Assembly (NCBI GenBank): GCA_947498325.1
Contig: CANMKE010000014.1
Span: forward strand, 57,329-121,328
DNA: 64,000 bases
Source: an uncultured Persicobacter sp.
GTDB lineage: Bacteria > Bacteroidota > Bacteroidia > Cytophagales > Cyclobacteriaceae
Direction: 5' to 3'
Part shown: one piece after another, positions 47,201 to 55,600 of the stretch
Layout: every line of letters starts with the position of its first letter
Numbering within the stretch: the first letter of the stretch is position 1
Position numbers and translations under genes: made by a program
The notes under the pieces: model-generated
What the model was told of the DNA's origin: nothing
The model's database searches: none
What the model saw: the letters and a program-made list of their open reading frames with translations, nothing else

Positions 47201-48792
47201 GAGCCGGAGGTTAGGCCGCCATTTTCCTGCACCCAAGCGTAGGCCTGTTCAGCTTCGGTTACCCATTTCTGAAAGTCAGGATGGTTCTCTGAAGGGTTGC
47301 TCAGGTGGTGGAAAGCGTTGAGCGACTCCGCAAAAACGATAGCACTTGCAGCATAGGCCATCGTATAAGCGGGGTTTTCTGCCGTTACTGCCCAGGGGCG
47401 GTTATCTTTCCATGACGGCTGCAGGCCTCCACTATACAGCCCTCCTTCACGACCAATGTAACCGGGCAGGCCTCCGGTTCCATAGCCTTGATCCATAAGT
47501 GCACGGCGCGCGCGGTATCCGAAATCCAGTAACCACTTTGCTTCATCCAAAATGTCTGGCAATCCATTATTCCCTTCGTCGATCCATTGTGCATCACTTT
47601 CATGCAATTTATACCGGTTGCCTATTTCGCCATCATAAAATTGCGCTGGCGCCATAAGGTAGGTCATCATTAATGAAATCGGCACATTAAAATGCGACAC
47701 ATAGCAATCCCAATCCGAGGCATCATGGTACCATCCCCAAATTCCCTCTACGCGGTAATCTAAGGGATAAGTACCGCTATTAAATTGGTCTTCGACATCG
47801 GCATGTTTGTTGGTAACCAAATTGGGATTGAAATAGTGTGGGTAATCATCAGGATGGTGATCCCGAGGGTACAGGCGGCCGTCTGATAATTCCTGAACGA
47901 TATTTGACCTTTGGTAAAACAGCCCTTTCATGGCGGCATAAAATGCAGGGGTATGGACGTCAGCCTGAATTTCAAAAGGATAGGAACAACCGATATTTGG
48001 CACTACAACTACGTACTCTCCTACTTGCGAGAGGGCGGAAAAATCCATCTGAGCGACATCGGCATGAGTCGCATTATTGTGTGTTCCCCAATCATTGAAA
48101 CTGCCTTTGTAAACGAAGGTATCATCAGAAGCCCGGTGCTCAATTTGCCCCTCGTAGACCACTTCACTATTTTCGAATTTCTTGATATAGAAAGGTTGCC
48201 CAATAAAATTTTCCAGGGGCAAGCCTCCCATATCGCCCATCCATTTTGACAGGTAGGCGATTTTTTTCTGCACCGGAGCAAAACCAATTTGATTGACATG
48301 AAGGGACGCTGACCTCAGCCGGTCAGTATCAAAAATCCATTCATAAGTTTTGTAATTATCAGCGATACCTTCGAGCTGCAAACGGTACGTTTGGCCGGCG
48401 ATAAGTGATTGCGGAAGTTCGAGATAGATGTGGTGCTCCATCACCATTTCAACCTCAATATTCTGCCCCATCAACTCATTGATACGGGAGTTTCTACCGA
48501 CGGCAATAGGTTGAGCCGTTGCCCAGCCACCATCGGTAGGGGAACTTATCCGGTAACTGGCCGGATTCATGGTGGCGGTGGAGTCCCAGGCACTAAAATA
48601 CAAATGATTGTCTTGCCCTTTCCAGGAGCTTTGCCCCTCACCATAATAATCGACATGACCTTCGTCGAGGACAATACAAATGATCCGGTCGGAAACAGCA
48701 TACAGATGGACAAGGTCAGCCCCAAACACATTGAATGGCAGAAGGCATAATAAAAGCCACAGGCTTTGCTTAACAGTTGAAGTAGGGTTCAT
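44272..48792 (-). CDS. Multidomain glycoside hydrolase family 9 protein with T9SS sorting domain
   Basis: Secreted enzyme of 1506 residues. After the signal peptide (1-24) come an unusual N-terminal beta domain (about 25-155) and a CelD_N-type Ig-like domain (about 160-275, LHVNQIGFAPVQKKIAYLSK). The GH9 (alpha/alpha)6 barrel spans about 280-790, with catalytic-type Asp pair in HDASDWD (356-362), HHMDSWVLYDHNS (690s) and proton donor candidate Glu762 in NGSEYT. Next are an Ig-like domain (about 800-905), a BACON-like domain (about 915-985), a LamG/concanavalin-like domain (about 990-1160), a Big_2 Ig domain (about 1175-1255), CBM6 (about 1265-1420) and a T9SS type A domain (1430-1506, FPNPARARISVFF). 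GH9 enzymes cleave beta-1,4-glucan-type backbones. It is probably cell-surface exposed. Confidence 0.85.
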   Translation of the reverse strand: MNPTSTVKQSLWLLLCLLPFNVFGADLVHLYAVSDRIICIVLDEGHVDYYGEGQSSWKGQDNHLYFSAWDSTATMNPASYRISSPTDGGWATAQPIAVGRNSRINELMGQNIEVEMVMEHHIYLELPQSLIAGQTYRLQLEGIADNYKTYEWIFDTDRLRSASLHVNQIGFAPVQKKIAYLSKWMGDMGGLPLENFIGQPFYIKKFENSEVVYEGQIEHRASDDTFVYKGSFNDWGTHNNATHADVAQMDFSALSQVGEYVVVVPNIGCSYPFEIQADVHTPAFYAAMKGLFYQRSNIVQELSDGRLYPRDHHPDDYPHYFNPNLVTNKHADVEDQFNSGTYPLDYRVEGIWGWYHDASDWDCYVSHFNVPISLMMTYLMAPAQFYDGEIGNRYKLHESDAQWIDEGNNGLPDILDEAKWLLDFGYRARRALMDQGYGTGGLPGYIGREGGLYSGGLQPSWKDNRPWAVTAENPAYTMAYAASAIVFAESLNAFHHLSNPSENHPDFQKWVTEAEQAYAWVQENGGLTSGSTSLQTIAGMFLYKNLGIEQYQSEAIDAYEMDDKKHWHIEAANLPYIFLCNNLMAIFRDEALFDAAFVNDCLKSLNNKANYVMERTEASPMRYGGFSDYGFDLGKFGVPKVVALMGEHVVSQEPSLLDAIGFNLDYVLGGHELNKVFLSQVGENPQNSAIHHMDSWVLYDHNSMVYTWEILEGFSTYFGSNSTWVGGIGSHIWALDFLYPHWRSSPRAEANINSRESINGSEYTLHQTIISWAITAGYAKAVYGTPQMSPAHRDRPTVALDIKEGEVRQNEMTLKVRQFSPDTREVAYYYDWHFIGKSTDKANNFALDYDFSQSTQQGGDNLLITAVATDNTGLKSSPSSAAEKHITLAPDEDYLYLSVNELVIQAAGDTLNLDIYATQEWEVVAQPDWLNLQKISGAAVDSTQLYCPFYQAALPFTSGEVIIKAGNIFDTLRISYDRPIEPKAYWPFDGNSDDVLGVLDGINSSGVTYISDAQRGEMAVLLEDDFIELMNADTELPKGNTPRSFALWLKRSPETFGMDYIFSYGIIDTNQDYILRSQNGNLRCATENNFVQFDRYFPFETWVHLVVTYDGRTFKGYTNGDLQDEQDRTMNTLLDKAFFGRAADGKGTTNIILDDAMLFDYALSADNVRTIFEQGLPQRNPVTGVHIVEGDSAIDLGSGIQLHHELLPENADFKMVRWETSNEQIASVNPNGWVVGVGAGDVVIKLTSVDGGFTDTINIHVKEELQHQPYLGTPMPVPGKVEAEHYDLGGQGIAYLDHSSGNFHCNGRQDDVDLQTSIDDGTCNVGWTVPDEWIKYTINVTESGRYNLKLRVASPHDARQMQVYFERADLLLDVPLKNTGGWQTWDTVLFPEIDLLAGKEVVELRMGTGGFNLNYFEMELAGEANERALDKENPAFKVQLFPNPARARISVFFKGYAQIILRDFSGRLLREVTALEGWQSGFLPSGQYLVEVHQQTERKMFKAIVL

Positions 48793-49345
48793 AAAAAATG
48801 ATTTAAATGAAAAATTTTTTCTCTACATCGCAGAGAAAATCATCAATTGTAAAGATTAAAAAGTACGGGGCTGTCGCTCAACTCAGTGCTCTGAATTTAG
48901 TGCAAAACATTATTTCGTGAGCTGTACGGATGCACCCACTGTCATTGGATTAAGGATTTTTGGGGTGACTCAGGTCTAAATTTGAAATGCTCGTAAAGGC
49001 GTTATTCTTAACGACTCACGTAACAATTTGAATAATTCTAAGAGGGAACCCATAAAATCACCATTGAATTAGACGTTAAAAATAACGTCTCTACAGGGTA
49101 ATGCGCTTAACTTAATGACATTCTATGTGTGTATCCAAACCATACAAAATTTATGATGATTCGGGCAAACACACGGGTCCGCCCATACAGTGACCAAATA
49201 AAATTTCGTTATATAAAATCATATTATGGTTGTGCAACAGCCCCAGCAATTAAATTGTATTTTACCAAAATAGACCTATCCCAAAACCACCCCGGCAATG
49301 GCCAAAGCAGCTTTGAAATAGGTCTTGTGTTTGATATTCAGCAAA
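48793..49345. other. Intergenic region upstream of the first GH9 gene
   Basis: About 550 bases without a supported gene. Most of it is the 378-bp inverted-repeat element (48867-49244) with its nested palindromes. The remaining 100 bases next to the 1015-residue protein gene show no strong terminator. Confidence 0.4.
48867..49244. mobile_element. Inverted-repeat element (MITE-like), 378 bp, with nested palindromes
   Basis: The left end GGGGCTGTCGCTCAAC (48867-48882) and the right end, GGGGCTGTTGCACAAC on the opposite strand (49244-49229), match at 14 of 16 positions, as insertion-sequence termini do. No transposase frame is inside. Two palindromic repeats are nested: AGACGTTA/TAACGTCT (49071-49078 with 49083-49090) and the GGGCAAAC...CGCCC hairpin (49163-49184), which resembles the repeat at 10774-10797. 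It lies 75 bases upstream of the GH9 start codon and could affect that gene's promoter. Confidence 0.55.
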
Positions 49346-52300
49346 TTAGTAGATCACTACTTTTTTGGTTTGCAAAGTTCCTTCTGCCTGGAATCTGAAT
49401 AGATACGTTCCGGCAGGAAGCAATAGGTTGTTGAACAGTGAACTTGCGGGTAAGGATTTAATCAATTGTCCTTGCAGGCTGATGATATCCAAAGTGTGTG
49501 GCTGGTTAAGCTGAACAGTGATTGCCTGACCAATTGATGGGTTTGGATAAATGGTGATTTGATGCGCATTATCAGCATTCAAAATCTTTTCAATTTCAAA
49601 TTTCACCTCCAAAGTATGGTCAGCCATTACATCCTCGAAGGTATAACTTTCGCTAACCGCCATCGTGCTGCCATCAACCAAAACCTCTGATACTTTATAG
49701 CCTTCAGATGGCGTGAAAGTGAAGGTTTTTGATGTGCCGTAATCAACTACTACCGCGCCCTCTTCAGAGACAGAACCGTTATCATCGCTAGTTACACTGA
49801 TCGTATAGGTGATCATCTCGAAACTAACCTCCAAAGTATGGTCAGCCATTACATCCTCGAAGGTATAACTTTCGCTAACCGCCATCGTGCTGCCATCAAC
49901 CAAAACTTCTGATACCTTATAGCCTTCAGATGGTGTAAAAGTGAAGGTTTTTGAAGTGCCGTAATCAACTACTACCGCGCCCTCTTCAGAGACCGATCCA
50001 TTATCACCGCTACTTACATTGATCGTATAGGTGATCATCTCGAAACTAACCTCCAGTGTATGATCAGCCATTACATCTTCGAAGGTATAACTATCGCCAA
50101 CCGCCATCGCGATGCCATCAACCAAAACTTCAGATACTTTATAGCCCATTGATGGGGTGAAAGTGAAGGTTTTATTTTCATGCTGCACCACCATTACGGC
50201 TCCTTCTTCCGAGACCGATCCGTTGTCGCCACTGCTGACCGTAATGGTGTAAACAGGTTTGGTGGTTACTTCAATGGACTGATCAGCCATTACATTATTG
50301 AAGGTGTATTCCTCCGAAACGTCCATTGGTTCGCCATTAATCAGTACCTGATCAATCACAAAACCCTCATTAGCTTCGAAAGCGAAGGTCTGCTGGTCTC
50401 CGGCTAACACAATAATATCTCCAGCAGGTGTTATCGTTCCGTGCTCATCTGCAGCGGCAGAGATGGTATACTCTTTTTTAGCATTGACAGTCAGGCTACC
50501 ATCTGCCATCACCATATCAAAGGTATGCGTCCCAGTATGCTCAACCGGAAGGCCATCTACCCATACTTCAGTAATTTGGTAACCTTCCATTTCTGAGAAA
50601 GTAAATGTTTTACTCATCCCCTCAAAAAGGGTATAAACCTTGGCCTCAGGATTTATATTTACGCCCTCACTTGCGGTAATGGTCAGGTCAAACTGAGCTT
50701 TGAATTCAAAGGTAACCTGCGCATCTGCCATAATATCTTCCAAAACGAACGGATTGGCGGGATCTGTTACCGTTTCACCATTCAGCAAAATCTGGTACAA
50801 AGCATACCCATCCTCGGCAGTATAAGAAAATGACGCGCTGCCACCTTCCAAAACCGTAACGGTTTCCGCAGGCGTAACATTCCCCATCCCTGTTACCACA
50901 GGAGTAATATTGTAAGTTGGAATCGCTTCAAAAAGCACTTTGAAGTCCGTATCCTCAGTAATATTCTCTACACTAAATTTAGTGATCCCCGCCTCAAAAG
51001 GCTGCTCTTGGTCATTCACTAAAATAGCACTGATTCTAAAGCCTTCAGCCGGCGTAATGCTAAAGGTCTTTGCAAAGCCTTCCATCACGGTCATGCTGCC
51101 AGAAGGCGCAATTTGGCCATGATCTCCAGCGCTCGCCGTAAGCATCTTTTGCTTGTTATCAATTGGGTAGGTATATACTTCATCATTCTCCCACGAGAGG
51201 GCATCATAAACCTCCAGCAAATCATAGAAAAAAAGATTATCATCCGAGCCCTGAATTTTAAAATGTTTCAGACCTTTGTCAGATACCGGCCCGGCAAGCA
51301 TGGTCACGCTCTCGGGCATAATCGATACTCCTTCCCCCAAATCTACGGTACTTACGTGGGTGATATCGGGTTTCATATCCCAATTTCCTCGATATTGAAC
51401 CCCATTATATAGTTCCCAGCCATTCCATTTATGGGTAGATGTATAGCTGTTCCACACGCGATCGAACCTTTCCCCTTGTGTAATCGGCGGATTCGGGTAT
51501 TGGGTATCATTGAAATCGTAATGTAGATTTCCCAACCTGAAAAATTGATCTGTACCACTTTGGTTTTCTAAAGCCACCAAACGAAAGTATCTGAAATTTC
51601 CATCTTGTTCTTCCGGCTGATCTAAAATGTAAATACCCTGAACTTCTACAGCTTCAGTGATATTTTCCAGAGTGAAAATATGGGAATCATTCGCCAGGTG
51701 CACTGCTGTGCCAACCACAAAACCTTTCGCTTTATAGCCTTGGTCAGCCGTAAAGTTAAGCGCTAAATCCTCGCCAATTTGCACCTCATGATAACCCGCA
51801 TTGTTGAATTTACCATTCGCCGTGTTTATGGCATTAACAAAAACAGTATTGGCTTCTTGCCCATTATTTTTGGTGAACAAACGATAGGTTGAACTGCTCT
51901 TATAAGCTGCTTGCGATGACCTATTTAAAATTTCAGTCCAGTCTGATGCATCATTGGAAGCCTCCACGGTAAATGCAGAGGGCCCTTTCCCGTCGGGGTT
52001 TGCGGTATAAATGGCCAACTGATCCATTGCTACTGATTGATCGACGCCTAAATCTACCGTGATCACGAGCGGGTCACCAGCATTCAGGTTTATGCCTGTA
52101 TTTTTTGCACCATCGTAATCGGGGTGGTCGGCTTCGGCGATTTTTTTTCCATCGAAAAGATACGATAAATCGCCATAATTAGACGTCACCTCGAAGTCGC
52201 TCCCCAAATCCGGGAAACTTGTTTCGTCCTGAAAAAAGGCAAGTTCAGTTATTTTCAGATAATTGTCCTGCTGCTCATTGATGGTTACTTTATAGTACCT

Positions 52301-52393
52301 GTAACCCTGCCCCATGGAGACTGTGGCAAGCATCAGTAAGAGGGGTAAAAAAAAGAGTGACGCTTTTTTTAGTTGTGATAAAACTACGTTCAT
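49346..52393 (-). CDS. Secreted repeat protein with discoidin-like and InlB-like domains, T9SS sorted
   Basis: Non-enzymatic surface protein of 1015 residues. The ATG at 52393 is preferred to a codon 37 residues upstream because it starts a normal signal peptide (to SMGQ). Two F5/8-type (discoidin-like) modules follow (about 30-185 and 270-425, TVEASNDASDWTEIL and FKIQGSDDNLFFYDLLEVYD). Then come about eight divergent InlB-B/Bacterial_repeat units of ~74 residues (about 425-930, ITVSSGDNGSVSEEG type). A T9SS type A domain closes the protein (about 940-1015, IYPNPSIGQAITVQL). No catalytic domain is present. Its modules match those in the C-terminal half of the neighbouring 1952-residue GH9 protein. 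The likely role is polysaccharide or cell-surface binding near the GH9 enzymes. Confidence 0.8.
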   Translation of the reverse strand: MNVVLSQLKKASLFFLPLLLMLATVSMGQGYRYYKVTINEQQDNYLKITELAFFQDETSFPDLGSDFEVTSNYGDLSYLFDGKKIAEADHPDYDGAKNTGINLNAGDPLVITVDLGVDQSVAMDQLAIYTANPDGKGPSAFTVEASNDASDWTEILNRSSQAAYKSSSTYRLFTKNNGQEANTVFVNAINTANGKFNNAGYHEVQIGEDLALNFTADQGYKAKGFVVGTAVHLANDSHIFTLENITEAVEVQGIYILDQPEEQDGNFRYFRLVALENQSGTDQFFRLGNLHYDFNDTQYPNPPITQGERFDRVWNSYTSTHKWNGWELYNGVQYRGNWDMKPDITHVSTVDLGEGVSIMPESVTMLAGPVSDKGLKHFKIQGSDDNLFFYDLLEVYDALSWENDEVYTYPIDNKQKMLTASAGDHGQIAPSGSMTVMEGFAKTFSITPAEGFRISAILVNDQEQPFEAGITKFSVENITEDTDFKVLFEAIPTYNITPVVTGMGNVTPAETVTVLEGGSASFSYTAEDGYALYQILLNGETVTDPANPFVLEDIMADAQVTFEFKAQFDLTITASEGVNINPEAKVYTLFEGMSKTFTFSEMEGYQITEVWVDGLPVEHTGTHTFDMVMADGSLTVNAKKEYTISAAADEHGTITPAGDIIVLAGDQQTFAFEANEGFVIDQVLINGEPMDVSEEYTFNNVMADQSIEVTTKPVYTITVSSGDNGSVSEEGAVMVVQHENKTFTFTPSMGYKVSEVLVDGIAMAVGDSYTFEDVMADHTLEVSFEMITYTINVSSGDNGSVSEEGAVVVDYGTSKTFTFTPSEGYKVSEVLVDGSTMAVSESYTFEDVMADHTLEVSFEMITYTISVTSDDNGSVSEEGAVVVDYGTSKTFTFTPSEGYKVSEVLVDGSTMAVSESYTFEDVMADHTLEVKFEIEKILNADNAHQITIYPNPSIGQAITVQLNQPHTLDIISLQGQLIKSLPASSLFNNLLLPAGTYLFRFQAEGTLQTKKVVIY
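49605..50270 (-). repeat. Near-identical 222-bp tandem repeats
   Basis: Three consecutive units begin at 49605, 49827 and 50049, a period of exactly 222 bases (74 codons). Units 1 and 2 differ at about a dozen positions. Unit 3 is more diverged, and the upstream units of the same protein differ more still. This is recent in-frame duplication of one InlB-like repeat. Confidence 0.9.
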
Positions 52394-52664
52394 ATGTTTA
52401 AAAAATTTATTGTTTATATCATAATAATACCATTTATAAACCGACAACCAGTGCAGTATTTTATCAATGAGGGACAGTATTTTTCTTTCACAAAAAAAGA
52501 GCAACCTGTATGGCGCTCCTTTATTGATATTTAAGTACTTGATCGTATTTAGTTGGTGATATTACTGCTCAAAACCGCTCCCCCAAGCGGTCTAAATCTT
52601 CAGGCCCACTTAACCCGCTATTTTTGACCAAGTACTACATTGAAATGTTATTATTTTAAGACCT

Positions 52665-55600
52665 TTAATAAATCACATTAATCATTTTTATTTCATTTCC
52701 TCCGATCAATTTGAAGATATAAACCCCAGCAGGTAAATGAATATTTTCAAAGGTGGTTGCTTCTGGCAACTGTTGAACCAGCTGCCCTTGGGTATTATAA
52801 ATGGCCAAGCGCATGGGGCGAATACACGCCACGTTTGTTCTGCCATTTTTTGCGGGATTAGGGTAAACGCGGATCGCCTTCTGCGTATCAATGTCAAGCG
52901 GTGGCTGCAAGCCTCCCTTAAAAGTTGCATGAATTTTATGACTGCCCATGACCTTCTTAAAAACATATTGACTGATGCCTTCGCCAATCACTTTATCATC
53001 AATATAAACTTTATCGACCTCAAAACCTGCATCAGCAAAGAACTGATAGGTCTTATTTTGTCCCTCGTAAATCTGGGTTTCTCCAATGTCGGTTATAGAA
53101 CCATTTTCTCCGGCAGAAGCCGTTAGGGTGTACACCGGAATTGGTTCCGAATTAACTGCGATGCTATGGGCTTGTTGGATATTTGCAAACTCATATTGCC
53201 CTGAGGAATGGTCATCAAGCAGGACATCATCCACAAAGACTTCTTTAATTCTGAAGCCCTCGCCAGGATTGGTCCCGAAAGTATATTTGCTCGTTGTGCC
53301 CTCCAGGTGTTCAGTAGCCCCGGCAGGTAACACCCAACTGTTGGCATCGCTTGTAGCGGTGATTACATGAATTGGAATTGCTTCCGTTTTTACCTCAAAG
53401 GTATGATCCTGCTGAACATCCACAAAAGTATAGCGAGCATCCGCTTTGTAACTTACCCCATCCACCAATACCTCTTTGACACGGTATGCTGAATCCGCTT
53501 CAAAATGGATGATGAGCGCCTCACCTTCCCTTACTTTAAGGTCTCCATCGTTGGGGATCAGACTCCCGTGCTCATCTATGGTCGTTTGGATCGTATATTC
53601 AGGAAGAGGTTCAAAAATCGCCTTTATTTCATGATCTGTCTGAATGTTTGTAAAGGTATAAAAAGGATCAGTACCTACATGCTGCCCATCGACTTCAACA
53701 CTTTTGAGCCTTGCATTTTCCGCAGCCTCAAATAAGAACGTCATTTCGCCTCCACGCCCCACATTTTGCACCGTGTTGGGAGAAATTTGGCCATCGCCAA
53801 CAAGGGCAGGCACCAATTCAAAGGTCGGTATTTGCCTAAAACTCACCGCAATGTCGGTTTCCTCTTCTACATTTATCAGCTGAAAACTTTCCGCAGCAGG
53901 TTGAACCGCACCGTCCACAAAAATCTCATGGACCTCGTAGCCTTCCGCTGGGGTAAAGGTAAATGTTTTAGCCGACCCCTTCTGAATGGATACTTCGCCC
54001 TCCGGCGAAATTGTTCCTCCTTCATTATTAATCACGGAGGCGTTGATGGTTACTTTATTGGAGGTGGTATTGTACTCATACACCCCTCCAAGTTCCCACA
54101 TTTCGACATCGTCTTTTTCAAAAATATCGAACCAGAAAATTTGATCGTTGGATCCTTCAATTTTAAAATGCTTGATTCCCTTACCGGCAACCCTTTCCGA
54201 AGCATGAAATTTTATCGATGTAGGATATATTTTTTCCTGCATGTCAATAATGTTCCAATACACCCCAAGTCTTTCAATTTCCAAATGAATATCTTTATCC
54301 GTCAGGCCATTGTAAATTTCCCAGGCGGCATAATCGTTGTAATTGGATTGGGTTCTGGCTTTGTCTGTTCCTGTATTTTCCAATTTTGGATTCGGGTAAG
54401 AAATATCGTTGACCATATATTCCAATTCTGGAAATACCAAGCGGTCTGCATGTTCTTCTAAAATGGTGATTCGGAAATAGCGGAAATCGCCATCGTCTTC
54501 TGCAATTTCATCTTTGGCAAAAATACCCTCAAGATGATGTGCCTCTTGAATGTTCTCGAAAGTATAGGTCGGTGCTGCGCTAATTATTTCGTCGTCAAGG
54601 CGCAAAGCGGCCGTCCGGTAACCGTCATGCGGCACCACCTGATAGGTGATCTCACCGTCCTTTTGTACTTCCGTGTAGCCGTCAGGCAAAACATCTCCGT
54701 TTGCAGGAGCCGAAGCATACATCCAGATATTTTCTGCGGCAGTCTCCGACAGGCTGGCATCGAACCGATAAATAGAATTGCCGGCAATCATCGGGTAATC
54801 CGCTCGCTCCATAATCACATCCCAGGTATTCTGATCGTTCGATCCTTCCAAAGTAAAGCGCTCGGGGGCTTTTCCCGCATTACTTCCAGAAAAGAACCAC
54901 ACTTTTTCAGGGCGTATTCTTGTGGTATTCCCCATATCGACCGTTACCCAAAATTCCTCTCCTTCTTCGAGAAAGATATGGGTGAAATCTCCGGTATCGA
55001 ACACACTTGAATTCATCCCTTCATCCAGTCCCTGCCCATCAAACAGACTTTTTAAAAAGCCTCCGTTATCGTCTGGGTCCCGGCTCGAGGTAATACGGGA
55101 CTGGTCAAAATCGGTAAAATTTTGTGGGTACAGTGCGCCTTCTGCCTCATAGGCCAGATCGGCTAAATATACCCGATCTGTTTGTGCTTTATTAAACGAC
55201 AAGCGGATAAATCGGTATTTCCCCTCCTGGCCTTCCCCGTTGAACATCTGGTCAATCTCGAAGACCTGCTCGCCGATAGCGGAGGTAAAAGTGATGTTGG
55301 CGGTTCTTCTTTCGGCATCGAGGTTTTCATCCACTTTAAATTCTATTTCGGCATCGCCGGTTCCTGAAATTTCACTCAGATAATCCATTTGGTCCCCATT
55401 TTCCACTTTAAACCTGATCCAATTTTGATCGACCTCAGCTTCCCAGGGAATATTAGCATTCACGGCCAGTAGCTGCCATTGATCTTCAAAGGACAACTCC
55501 TGCTCGAGGTCCACTGACAACCGTTCAGTAAAAACCGCTTGGTCAACCGTTAGTGTCGTGGTGGTGTCCGAGCCGCTGAAAATAATTTCCGCGGTTCGGC

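Noticed and set aside
49129..49398. 89-residue plus-strand frame
   Set aside because: Runs out of the inverted-repeat element into the antisense end of the 1015-residue protein gene. No motif.
49605..50270. Regular repeats considered as a CRISPR array
   Set aside because: The period is 222 bases with no spacers, and the units are in-frame protein repeats.
52534..52636. AGTACTTG ... CAAGTACT inverted repeat between the two large surface-protein genes
   Set aside because: Only 8 bp with a spacer of nearly 90 bases; compatible with chance in a gap of this size.
53766..54461. 231-residue plus-strand frame
   Set aside because: Antisense to the giant GH9 gene; composition fits a mirror of a coding strand.
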